A program made the position numbers and the translations under genes. Positions 1-6,191 of a DNA stretch of 11,279 bases are shown here, piece after piece. The stretch comes from Actinomycetota bacterium (GTDB lineage Bacteria > Actinomycetota > Thermoleophilia > Solirubrobacterales > Solirubrobacteraceae), in NCBI GenBank assembly GCA_005888335.1, contig VAWY01000205.1, positions 1 through 11,279 of the forward strand, written 5' to 3'. Numbering within the stretch: the stretch's first letter is position 1; each line of letters starts with the position of its first letter. The notes under the pieces were generated by a model, which was given only the letters and a program-made list of their open reading frames with translations, was not told the origin of the DNA and did no database searches.

Positions 1-784
1 CCACGAGGTCGGCCCCTCGCAGCACGAGATCGACATCCGCTTCGCCGACGCCCTGGACATGGCGGACTACATGCTCACGTACCGCCTGATCGTGAAGGAG
101 GTCGCGAAGTCGCACGGCTACCACGCGACCTTCATGCCGAAGCCCCTCTTCGGGGAGAACGGCTCGGGCATGCACACCCACCAGTCGCTGTTCACCGAGG
201 GGCGTAACGCGTTCTTCGACGCCGACGACAAGTGGCACCTCTCCGACGTCGGGAAGGCGTTCATCGCCGGCCAGCTGCGCCACGCCCGCGAGATCGCGGC
301 CGTCTTCGCGCAGTGGGTCAACTCGTACAAGCGGCTCGTGCCCGGCTTCGAGGCGCCGGTCTACGTGGCCTGGTCGCAGCGGAACCGCTCGGCGCTGATC
401 CGCATCCCGCTCTACAAGCCCGGCTCGGAGCAGGCCACCCGCGCCGAGCTCCGCTGCCCGGATCCTGCTTGCAACCCATATCTGACCTTTGCGTGCCTGC
501 TGCACGCGGGGCTCGAGGGGATCGAGCACGGGTACGAGCTGCCGGACCCGATGGAGACGAACCTCTACCACCTGACCGCCGAACAGCGCAACGAGCGTGG
601 GATCGTCTCGCTCCCGGAGACCCTCGGGGAGGCGATCAACGAGCTCTCTCGCTCGGATCTGGCCCGCAAGGCGCTGGGCCCGCACATCTTCGACCGCTAC
701 GTCGAGCTGAAGCGCAAGGAGTGGGACGAATACCGCGTCCAGCTCACCGATTGGGAAATGAAGAAGTACCTGGCGGTTCTCTAA
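1..784 (+). CDS. glnA: Glutamine synthetase type I, C-terminal part (5' end outside window)
   Basis: This cytoplasmic enzyme makes glutamine from glutamate, ammonia and ATP. The first full codon is at base 2 and the stop is TAA at 782-784, leaving about 260 residues, a little over half of a type I enzyme. Visible family motifs, in order: HEVGPSQHEID (metal and substrate site) at the left edge; the ATP-binding signature KPLFGENGSGMHTHQSL; the NSYKRLVPGFEAP block; NRSALIRIP; and the CPDPACNPYL block. The end, NLYHLTAEQRNERGI then WDEYRVQLTDWEMKKYL, looks more like the GSI-alpha enzymes of Firmicutes, Thermotoga and archaea than the adenylylated GSI-beta type. I therefore do not claim regulation by adenylylation, although the Tyr of NLY lies near the usual position. 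The ATG at 59 is internal, because the motifs continue upstream. The next gene is convergent, so this gene ends its transcription unit. Confidence 0.95.
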   Translation, partial: HEVGPSQHEIDIRFADALDMADYMLTYRLIVKEVAKSHGYHATFMPKPLFGENGSGMHTHQSLFTEGRNAFFDADDKWHLSDVGKAFIAGQLRHAREIAAVFAQWVNSYKRLVPGFEAPVYVAWSQRNRSALIRIPLYKPGSEQATRAELRCPDPACNPYLTFACLLHAGLEGIEHGYELPDPMETNLYHLTAEQRNERGIVSLPETLGEAINELSRSDLARKALGPHIFDRYVELKRKEWDEYRVQLTDWEMKKYLAVL

Positions 785-787
785 ACC

Positions 788-963
788 GCTTCCTCTAGCG
801 CCACCAACCTGTCACAATCCGGCTCGGCTCGCCACCTGCGGAGGCGAGTCCAACTGACGGCCGACCGCGAGTCGCTCTTGGCGGCTCGTGGTCGTTAGAC
901 GGCCGAAATAGGCCCGGCAAGCAGGCTTTACCTGGTTGAAACGAGGTTCCGGCTAGAGGAAGC
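788..963. repeat. 12-bp perfect inverted repeat bracketing a structured intergenic region
   Basis: GCTTCCTCTAGC at 788-799 is the exact reverse complement of GCTAGAGGAAGC at 952-963. The left arm starts 4 bases after the glnA stop. The right arm covers the stop codon (953-955) of the convergent small gene. Local structure lies between the arms: an 8-bp stem with one G-U pair (826-833 with 843-850, 9-base loop); a 14-bp stem (862-875 with 881-894); a 4-bp stem GGCC/GGCC (901-904 with 911-914); and a 9-base direct repeat GACGGCCGA at 856-864 and 898-906. As RNA, the arms could close a multi-branched structure of about 176 nt on either strand. I do not recognise it as a known riboswitch or ncRNA family. 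No target-site duplication is visible, so a MITE is less likely. Confidence 0.6.
862..894. terminator. Strong hairpin, probable bidirectional terminator
   Basis: Bases 862-875 pair with 881-894 over 14 consecutive positions, two of them G-U, around the 5-base loop TCTTG. It lies 78 bases after the glnA stop and 58 bases beyond the end of the convergent small gene, where a shared terminator is expected. Neither side has a T-run, which is common for terminators in GC-rich actinobacteria. It could instead be one arm of a larger structured RNA. Confidence 0.5.
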
Positions 964-1207
964 TGCGAATCGCTTCGCGGTCGACCCGGAGGCCGATCAC
1001 GCCGCTCGTGCCGTCGATCTGCTCGATCGTGTCCGCAGGGACGAGGCGGCGGCGGCGCGAGAACAGGCCCGACTTGACGGAGAGGGCGTCGGGCACGTCG
1101 GGGGCGGTGCCGTACATCGGGCACTCGACCTTGCCGACGAGGCGGCCCTGCCGATCGGCGACGATGTAGCCGGCAGTCCGGCGGAGGTCGATGGCAAGAG
1201 CGCTCAT
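953..1207 (-). CDS. Small PRC-barrel-like protein
   Basis: An 84-residue protein with no signal peptide or membrane segment. It reads as a short beta-barrel: TAGYIVADRQGRLVGKVE, then DALSVKSGLFSRRRRLVP, then ADTIEQIDGTSGVIGLRVD. The pattern of G-x-x-VGKV, a basic FSRRRRLVP strand and a closing VIGLRVD strand fits the PRC-barrel fold of RimM and photosynthetic reaction-centre H subunits. In small actinobacterial proteins its function is usually unknown. I chose the ATG at 1207 because MSALAIDL starts the recognisable domain. A GTG at 1246 would add 13 residues, and neither start has a clear ribosome binding site. A -10-like TAGCGT (minus strand, 1215-1220) sits 7 bases before the ATG, so the message may be leaderless. 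It converges with glnA and diverges from the histidine kinase. The fold call is by eye. Confidence 0.7.
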   Translation of the reverse strand: MSALAIDLRRTAGYIVADRQGRLVGKVECPMYGTAPDVPDALSVKSGLFSRRRRLVPADTIEQIDGTSGVIGLRVDREAIRSFL

Positions 1208-1315
1208 GTGGTTGACGCTATTCCCGGCCTGCAAGGAAATTTGCACGGCACGGGTTAAAGGTTTGTTAATCCCGGCTGTTCTCCTGCTAGCGCCCTCTGC
1301 CTACGATTGGTTGCG
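1208..1315. promoter_or_regulatory. Divergent promoter region with GTTAA direct repeats
   Basis: This AT-richer gap separates the minus-strand PRC-barrel gene from the plus-strand kinase operon. Two -10-like TANNNT hexamers face outward. Minus-strand TAGCGT (1215-1220) is 7 bases before the ATG at 1207. Plus-strand TACGAT (1302-1307) is 8 bases before the GTG at 1316. No convincing -35 boxes are seen. In the middle, GTTAA occurs at 1254-1258 and 1265-1269, exactly 11 bp apart. The same stretch is an imperfect inverted repeat: CGGGTTAA (1251-1258) against TTAATCCCG (1266-1274). Either arrangement could be a regulator site. The promoter and operator roles are inferred from pattern only. Confidence 0.4.
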
Positions 1316-2722
1316 GTGAACGCGCCCGAACGGCATCTGCGCCTCCTCACGGAAACGACGTCCGCCGTCAACTCCAGCCTGGACCTCGAAGAGGTCCTCC
1401 ATCTCGTGGCCGAAAAGGTCGCGGACGCGCTGGGGGCCGACGCGTGCTTCGTCTACCTCTACGACGAACGCTCCGACGAGCTCGTCCTGCGGGCGACCCA
1501 CGGGACGAGCATCGAGGAGATGACGCGGCGTCCGCGTATGCGACCCGGCGAGGGGATCACCGGTGTCGCGGCCGCCGAGCGCGCGCCGGTGATGATCGCG
1601 TCCGCTGCGCACCTCGACCCGCGCTTCAAGCAGTTCCCGAACCTGAAGGAGTCGGAGTACGAGTCGATCCTCGCCGTGCCGATCCTCGTCCAGGGCGAGC
1701 GCCTCGAAGGTGCGCTCAACGTGCGCACCCGCGCTCCTCGCGAGTACGGGCCGGACGAGGTCGAGCTGCTCCAGTCGATCGCAGACCAGGTCGCACAGTC
1801 GATCCAGCACGCGCAGCTCTACGCCCAGGCGCAGCGGCGCGTTGCCGAGCTGGAAGCGCTCGCGAAGATCTCCGAAGCGGTCTCCGAGTCGCTCTATCTC
1901 GAGGAGTCGCTTGAGGCGATCGTGAAGACGACGATGGAGGCCGTTCACGCGACCGGCGCGGCGCTCGTGCTCGAGGACGGGCGGATCGCGTGGCCTGAGG
2001 GGCGCGCCGGCAAGCATGCGCTGCGCACGCCGCTGCGGTGGAAACGTCGCCAGATCGGCGAGCTCGTCGCCGACAAGGACGTTCCGTTCTCCGACGACGA
2101 TCGCGCGCTGCTCGAGGCGATCGCACACCACGCCGCGGTCGCGCTCGAGCACGGCCGCGCTGTCATGCGCGGAGTGGTCGCACAAGAGATTCATCATCGC
2201 GTGAAGAACAACCTCCAGACCGTGGCGTCGCTGCTGCGCCTCCAGTCGCGCGCAGAGGGCGTCGACCCGCGCGAGGCGCTCGAGCATTCGGTGAACAGGA
2301 TCCTCGCGATCGCCGCGGTGCACGAGGTCCTGACCGAGCAGCGCGAAGAGGACGTCGAGCTCGCGGACCTGATCGATCGTCTCCGCGCGATGATCGTGCA
2401 GGGGCTCGGCGCCGGCCGCGACGTTGCGGCGTCGCTCGAGCCGGTTTCGCTCGCAGGCACCCGGGCGACGGCGCTCGCGCTCGTCTTCAGCGAACTGCTG
2501 CAGAACGCGCTGGAGCACGGCTCCGGGGCAGTGCGCATCGAGCTCGCTCGGCGGCAGGACGACGTTGTGCTCGCGATCGCCGACGAAGGCGCGGGCCCGG
2601 ACGGGGCCGCGCCCGGCACCGGTCTCTCGATCGTGCGCGCGCTCGTGCGCGACGAGCTGCACGGCAGCTTCGACCTCCGCGGCGACGGCGGCACGCGGGC
2701 CGAGGTCGTGTTCCCGGCATGA
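1316..2722 (+). CDS. pdtaS: PdtaS-like sensor histidine kinase (GAF, GAF-like, HisKA_2, HATPase)
   Basis: A 468-residue soluble kinase with no membrane segments. Domains: a GAF sensor at about 22-168, from LDLEEVLHLVAEKV to QSIQHAQLY; a shorter, degenerate GAF-like segment at about 185-280; the HisKA_2 dimerisation domain with EIHHRVKNNLQ, where His294 is the likely phosphorylated residue; and a HATPase_c domain with N-box ELLQNALEHG (Asn397) and G-boxes DEGAGP and GTGLSIVRAL. This HisKA_2 type pairs with ANTAR regulators in actinobacteria, as in mycobacterial PdtaS/PdtaR, and an ANTAR regulator lies two genes downstream. Mycobacterial PdtaS has GAF plus PAS, so the input half differs here and the signal is unknown. 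I chose the GTG at 1316. The TTG at 1307 (three residues longer) overlaps the candidate -10, and neither start has a clear ribosome binding site. The stop overlaps the next start as ATGA. Confidence 0.9.
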   Translation: MNAPERHLRLLTETTSAVNSSLDLEEVLHLVAEKVADALGADACFVYLYDERSDELVLRATHGTSIEEMTRRPRMRPGEGITGVAAAERAPVMIASAAHLDPRFKQFPNLKESEYESILAVPILVQGERLEGALNVRTRAPREYGPDEVELLQSIADQVAQSIQHAQLYAQAQRRVAELEALAKISEAVSESLYLEESLEAIVKTTMEAVHATGAALVLEDGRIAWPEGRAGKHALRTPLRWKRRQIGELVADKDVPFSDDDRALLEAIAHHAAVALEHGRAVMRGVVAQEIHHRVKNNLQTVASLLRLQSRAEGVDPREALEHSVNRILAIAAVHEVLTEQREEDVELADLIDRLRAMIVQGLGAGRDVAASLEPVSLAGTRATALALVFSELLQNALEHGSGAVRIELARRQDDVVLAIADEGAGPDGAAPGTGLSIVRALVRDELHGSFDLRGDGGTRAEVVFPA

Positions 2723-3264
2723 TCGAGCTCGCGCCGCCCTACGCAGGCGAAGCTGCGCACGCGCTCTGGCACGTGAGCGAAGACCCGACGATCGCCCGCT
2801 TCGAGCCGCATCTGCGGCCGGAGCACGCGGCGGACGAGCCGCTCGTATGGGCGATCGACACGCGGCACCTGCCGCTCTACTGGTTTCCGCGCGATTGCCC
2901 GCGCGCAGCGTTCTGGGCAATCGAGGCCACGAGCGAAGAGGACGTGGAGCGCTTTCTCGACGGCGACCGGGCGCGGCGCGTGCACGTGATCGAAGGCGCG
3001 TGGCTCGAGCGGATGCGCCGCTCGCGCGTCGTCGCCTACCGCATGCCGCCCGACACGTTCGAGCCGTGGGACCGCTTCTGGGTGTCGCGCGCGACGGTCG
3101 AGCCGCTCGAGCTCGTCGAGCTCGGCGACCTGCTCGCGTTGCATGCGGCTGCCGGGATCGAGCTGCGAATTGCGCCCGAATTGTTGATGCTCTGGGACAA
3201 AGTGATCAACTCGACGCTTGACTTCAGCGGCATCCGGTTGCGAAACGCGACACTCTCAGCATGA
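2719..3264 (+). CDS. DUF6886-like protein of unknown function
   Basis: A 181-residue soluble protein. The start is ATG 2719, overlapping the kinase stop as ATGA; its own stop overlaps the next ATG in the same way. The N-terminal half has LWHVSEDPTIARFEPH and then PLVWAIDTRHLPLYWFPRDC followed by PRAAFW, which I recognise as the pattern of DUF6886-family proteins. No function is established to my knowledge. The HxSEDP motif near the start followed by a W-A-I-D strand loosely recalls folds that open with a short 'HxS/HxT' motif, such as some ADP-ribosyltransferase-like proteins. That resemblance is weak and no catalytic claim is made. The C-terminal half is rich in charged and hydrophobic residues (VEPLELVELGDLLALHAAAG). 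Its place between a kinase and its partner regulator, with overlaps on both sides, suggests coordinated translation and perhaps a role in the same signal pathway. The family name is from memory. Confidence 0.75.
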   Translation: MIELAPPYAGEAAHALWHVSEDPTIARFEPHLRPEHAADEPLVWAIDTRHLPLYWFPRDCPRAAFWAIEATSEEDVERFLDGDRARRVHVIEGAWLERMRRSRVVAYRMPPDTFEPWDRFWVSRATVEPLELVELGDLLALHAAAGIELRIAPELLMLWDKVINSTLDFSGIRLRNATLSA

Positions 3265-3830
3265 GGATCCTCGTGGCCGAAGACGAGACGATCATCCGTC
3301 TCGACCTTCGCGACCTGCTCGAGCGGGCGGGCTTCGAGGTCTGCGCCGAGGCGAAGGACGGTGAGGAAGCCATCGAGCTCGCGCGCAAGGAGGAACCCGA
3401 CCTTGCGATCATGGACGTGAAGATGCCGCGCGTCGACGGCATCGAAGCTGCACGACGGATCCTCGACGAGCGGCCGATCCCGATCGTGATGCTCACGGCG
3501 TACGGACAGGAAGAGCTCGTCTCGCGCGCGGTCGAGGCAGGCGTGTTCGGCTATCTCGTGAAGCCGTTCCGCGAGCAGGATCTGCTGCCGGCGATTCAAG
3601 CGGCCCGTGCCCGCCACGAAGAGCTTCAAGCGCTCCGCGAGGAAGCCGAGTCGCTGGCCGAGGCGCTCGCCGCGCGCAAGGTGATCGAGCGGGCGAAGGG
3701 GCTCCTGATGGCCAAGGAGAACCTCGGCGAGGACGAGGCGTTCGCGCGCCTGCGCAAGGCGAGCCAGGCATCGCAGCGGCCGCTGAAGGTCATTGCCGAG
3801 GCAGTCGTCGCGACGCTCGGTGGCGAGTGA
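3261..3830 (+). CDS. pdtaR: PdtaR-like response regulator with ANTAR RNA-binding domain
   Basis: A 189-residue regulator. The receiver domain is about residues 1-115, with the acidic pocket EDE at 7-9, phospho-acceptor Asp52 in IMDVKMP, Thr79 in MLTAYG and Lys101 in LVKPF: all the residues needed for phosphotransfer. A helical linker (116-130, rich in Glu, Ala and Arg) leads to an ANTAR domain at about 130-183, containing ARKVIERAKGLLM and later ARLRKASQASQRPL. ANTAR domains bind paired hairpins in RNA and act as antiterminators when the receiver is phosphorylated. The expected activator is the HisKA_2 kinase two genes upstream. The start ATG 3261 overlaps the previous stop as ATGA. There is no ribosome binding site of its own, so translation is probably coupled. 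No ANTAR target hairpin pair was identified in this window. Confidence 0.92.
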   Translation: MRILVAEDETIIRLDLRDLLERAGFEVCAEAKDGEEAIELARKEEPDLAIMDVKMPRVDGIEAARRILDERPIPIVMLTAYGQEELVSRAVEAGVFGYLVKPFREQDLLPAIQAARARHEELQALREEAESLAEALAARKVIERAKGLLMAKENLGEDEAFARLRKASQASQRPLKVIAEAVVATLGGE

Positions 3831-3834
3831 CGCA

Positions 3835-4224
3835 GTGACAGAGGAGCATCCGAACGCCGCGCTCACGCGGCGCGTGTTCGAGGCTTTCGGCCGCGACGCG
3901 AAGGTGATCGCTGCCGCACTCGACCGCGACGTCGTCTGGCGCGTTCCGGGCAACACTGTGATGAGCGGTGAGTACCGCGGCTTGCGGGCGGTGGTCGGGT
4001 TCCTCCAGCGAACGGGGCTCGAGACGGACGGAACCTACGGCAGCGCGCTGCAGAGCGTGGTCGCCAACGACGAGTGGGCCCTCGCGATCTACCGCGCGTA
4101 CGGGAGCCGCAACGGGATCGAGCTCGACATCGACCAGGCGCTCGTGATCCGCTGCGAGAACGGGCGCTGGAAGGAAGTCACCGCGGTTCCGCTGGATTCC
4201 GCGTTCGACGCGTTCTGGGCGTAG
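3835..4224 (+). CDS. NTF2/SnoaL-like protein
   Basis: A 129-residue protein with the one-domain alpha+beta cone pattern of the NTF2-like superfamily: an N-terminal helix NAALTRRVFEAFGRDAKVIA; DRDVVWRVPGNTVMSGEYRG; RAVVGFLQRTG; and C-terminal strands with DQALVIRCENGRWKEVTAVP. The last helix ends AFDAFWA. Members range from SnoaL-type cyclases to limonene-epoxide hydrolase and many ligand-binding proteins, and sequence alone does not fix the role here. I chose GTG 3835, 4 bases after the regulator's stop, with GGCGAG 7 bases upstream as a possible binding site. The GTG at 3820 (overlapping the regulator) is an alternative. It is the last gene of the kinase-regulator cluster. The convergent ABC-F gene ends only 3 bases beyond its stop, leaving no room for a separate terminator. 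Confidence 0.85.
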   Translation: MTEEHPNAALTRRVFEAFGRDAKVIAAALDRDVVWRVPGNTVMSGEYRGLRAVVGFLQRTGLETDGTYGSALQSVVANDEWALAIYRAYGSRNGIELDIDQALVIRCENGRWKEVTAVPLDSAFDAFWA

Positions 4225-4227
4225 GCG

Positions 4228-6056
4228 TTAGGCCTGCGCCTGGTCGAACAGCTCTTCCCAGCGGGAGAGCAGTGCCTGGAGCGCGTCGCGGCTCGACTTG
4301 TGCGCCGCGAGCGTCTCCACGTTCGACCAGTCCTCGGCGAGCTTCGCCTCGAGCTCCTTCACCTCGACCTCGCGCGCAGCGATCTCTGCTTCGAGCTGCT
4401 CCAGCTCGCTCGGCCGCGTCCGCTTCGGGCGGGGTTTCGCCGGCCTCGGCTTGCGCTCGACCTTCGGCTCCTGAGGAGGCGCCGCCCGCGCCGCGCGCTC
4501 CTCGCGCCGCCGCAGCATCTCCGCCCAGCCGCCGTCGTAGGAGTGCAGCTCGCGGTCTTCGATTGCGAGCGTACGCTCCGCCACTGCGTCGAGCAGCGCG
4601 CGGTCGTGCGATACGAGCAGGACGGTCCCGGGAAACGCTTCGAGCGCAGCCTCGAGTGCCTCGCGACTTTCGAGGTCGAGATGGTTCGTCGGCTCGTCGA
4701 GCACCAGGAAGTTCGCGCCTGACGCGACGGTTACGGCGAGTGCGAGCCGCCGCCGCTCGCCTCCCGACAGCACGGTCACCGGCTTCTCGTGCTCGTCCCA
4801 GCCCGAGAACAGGAACTTGCCGAGCAGGTTCTGCGCCTCCGGGCGAGACAGTCCGGTCATCGACTGCACGCATTGCAGGACGGAACCACGCGTGTCGAGC
4901 TCCATCTCCTGCTGCGAGAAATACGCGGCTTCGACGCCGTGCCCGAGGTGCACACGACCGCTCGCGGCCTCACGTCTGCCGAGGAGCGTTCGATCGCAAA
5001 CGACGCGGCGCGCAGCAGCTCCCGCTCGCCGATGTGCACGTCGAGCCTGTCGACCTCGACGACCGTGCGGCCGCTGCGCGGCGGCTTCAGGAACTCGAAG
5101 CCGAGCGAGCGCTGCCGGCGCGACAGGAGTGCGATCTCGGCATTCGCATCCTGCCGCTCCTTGTCGAGCCGTCCGATCTGCGTCAGCTTCGCCTGCGCCT
5201 GCTTCGCCTTGTCCTTCTTGTACCGGAACCGCTCGACGAAGCGCTCGAGGCGCACGATGTCGGCCTGCACGCGCGTGACCTCTTTCTGGGCGTGCAGCAT
5301 CCGCGCCGCCTTCTCGCGCCGCCACGCGTGCCACGGCCCGGGGAAGAACGTGCCCCGGCCGGCCACGACTTCCAGGGTCGCGGTCGTCACGGCCTCGAGG
5401 AACCAGCGGTCGTGTGCGACGAGGATCACCGCCGCGTCGAGCGACTGGAGCTCGCGCTCGAGCCACTCCAGGCTGGCGACGTCGAGATGGTTCGTCGGCT
5501 CGTCGAGCAGCAGCAAATCCGGGTCGCCGCCGAGTGCACGCGCGAGGGAAGCGCGCGTCAGCTCACCGCCGGAGAATGTGCGGAGCGGCCGGTCGAGATG
5601 CGCCTCGGCGAAGCCGAGGCCGCGGAGCACCTGCGTCGCGTGATCGCGCCAGCCGTAGCCGCCGGCGTGGTCGAGCCGGGCCTGCGCCTCCGAGTAGCGG
5701 TTCAGCGTCGCCTGGTCGTGTGCGCCGCCCGCCATGGCCTGCTCGAGCTGGGCGAGCTCCTCCTCGAGCCGGACGAGATCCTTCGCTCCCGAGATCACGT
5801 ATTCGCGCAGCGTCAGCTCCCGCTCGAGCGGAGGACGCTGGTCGTGCAGCGCGATGCGCGTCCCCTTCTGAAACGCGAGCTCGCCGCCGTGCTTCTCCGT
5901 CTCCCCCGCGAGGATTCGGAGCAGCGTCGTCTTGCCGGCGCCGTTCGGCCCCGACAGTGCGACGCGATCGCGGCGCTCGACGCTGAACGAGATGCCGTCG
6001 AAGAGCACCGAGCCGGCCAGCTCCTTGCGCAGGTTGGAGGCGATGACGACTGCCAT
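4228..6056 (-). pseudogene. ABC-F family ATPase, frameshifted with the second P-loop missing
   Basis: ABC-F proteins are soluble twin-ATPase translation factors that act at the ribosomal E site. From ATG 6056 (GGAGG 3 bases upstream), frame one gives an intact first ATPase domain: Walker A GPNGAGKTT at 36-44, signature TFSGGELTR, Walker B LLLLDEPTNHLD and H-loop VAHDR. A basic coiled linker follows (FVERFRYKKDKAKQAQAKL), then the start of the second domain up to RAASFAIE (residue 356). There the frame breaks. The second domain resumes in another frame with TLLGRREAASGRVHLG, VLSGGERRRLALA, FLVLDEPTNHLD and LLVSHDR. It ends in a Lys/Pro-rich stretch and a C-terminal coiled coil. The second Walker A is absent in any frame. 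The actual frame-one product would be 399 residues, the last 43 foreign. Everything outside the junction looks conserved, so the lesion is recent or is an assembly error. Confidence 0.85.
4978..4995 (-). other. Deletion junction in the ABC-F gene
   Basis: On the minus strand GCGATCGAA (…FAIE) is followed by CG and then CTCCTCGGC (LLG…). In intact relatives about 20 residues, including the second GPNGxGKTT loop, separate these two blocks. The loss therefore has a length of 3n+1, about 60 bases, which accounts for both the missing P-loop and the frame change. The exact breakpoint is ambiguous across the CG at 4987-4988. The size is estimated from the usual family spacing. Confidence 0.75.
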
Positions 6057-6191
6057 TGCCCTCCAAGGGTAGATTGCGGCCGGCCGGGCACTCCCCGCCG
6101 CCGCTCGGCGAGGTGTTCCGGCCGCGGGACGAGGGGTTAGAGGCATATCGTTCGGCCCGGGAACGACAGCAGCGTCTCTACGAGGAGCTCC
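6057..6191. promoter_or_regulatory. Divergent intergenic region between ABC-F gene and pentose-phosphate operon
   Basis: This 135-base gap must hold the promoter of the tkt operon and probably that of the ABC-F gene. The ABC-F side has GGAGG on the minus strand close to its ATG. The tkt side has the ribosome binding site GAGGAG (6182-6187), 4 bases before GTG 6192. A -10-like TATCGT lies at 6146-6151, partly inside an everted repeat CGTTC-N7-GAACG (6149-6153 and 6161-6165), with no matching -35 box. The middle is very GC-rich (about 6076-6130). Promoter positions are tentative. Confidence 0.35.

Noticed and set aside
541..600. Adenylylation site of glutamine synthetase at the NLY tyrosine.
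   Set aside because: The following residues (HLTAEQRNERG) and the C-terminus fit the unadenylylated GSI-alpha type, so the tyrosine alone is not enough.
826..914. Paired hairpins as an ANTAR-type RNA target for the nearby regulator.
   Set aside because: ANTAR targets are two stems with hexaloops carrying conserved A and G. The loops here are 9, 5 and 6 bases, and the 6-base loop GAAATA lacks the expected G at position 4.
788..963. MITE or small insertion with 12-bp terminal inverted repeats.
   Set aside because: No flanking target duplication is visible and no second copy exists in the window. The right arm is part of the small gene's coding end. A folded RNA or terminator explains it better, though a genome-wide copy search would settle it.
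1208..1246. GTG at 1246 as the start of the PRC-barrel gene.
   Set aside because: The 13 extra residues do not look like part of the domain. No ribosome binding site precedes it, and a -10-like box fits the ATG at 1207.
2038..2718. Upstream extension of the DUF6886-like frame inside the kinase gene.
   Set aside because: The translated extension is an Arg/Ala-rich shadow of the kinase. The real domain begins at the ATG that overlaps the kinase stop.
1301..2920. Minus-strand open frame of 539 codons opposite the kinase.
   Set aside because: It is Arg-rich and domain-free, while the plus strand encodes a full GAF/HisKA_2/HATPase protein.
4074..6140. Plus-strand open frame of 688 codons across the ABC-F gene.
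   Set aside because: Its product is an Arg/Ala/Pro-rich sequence with no domain. It is the antisense shadow of the conserved ABC-F motifs.
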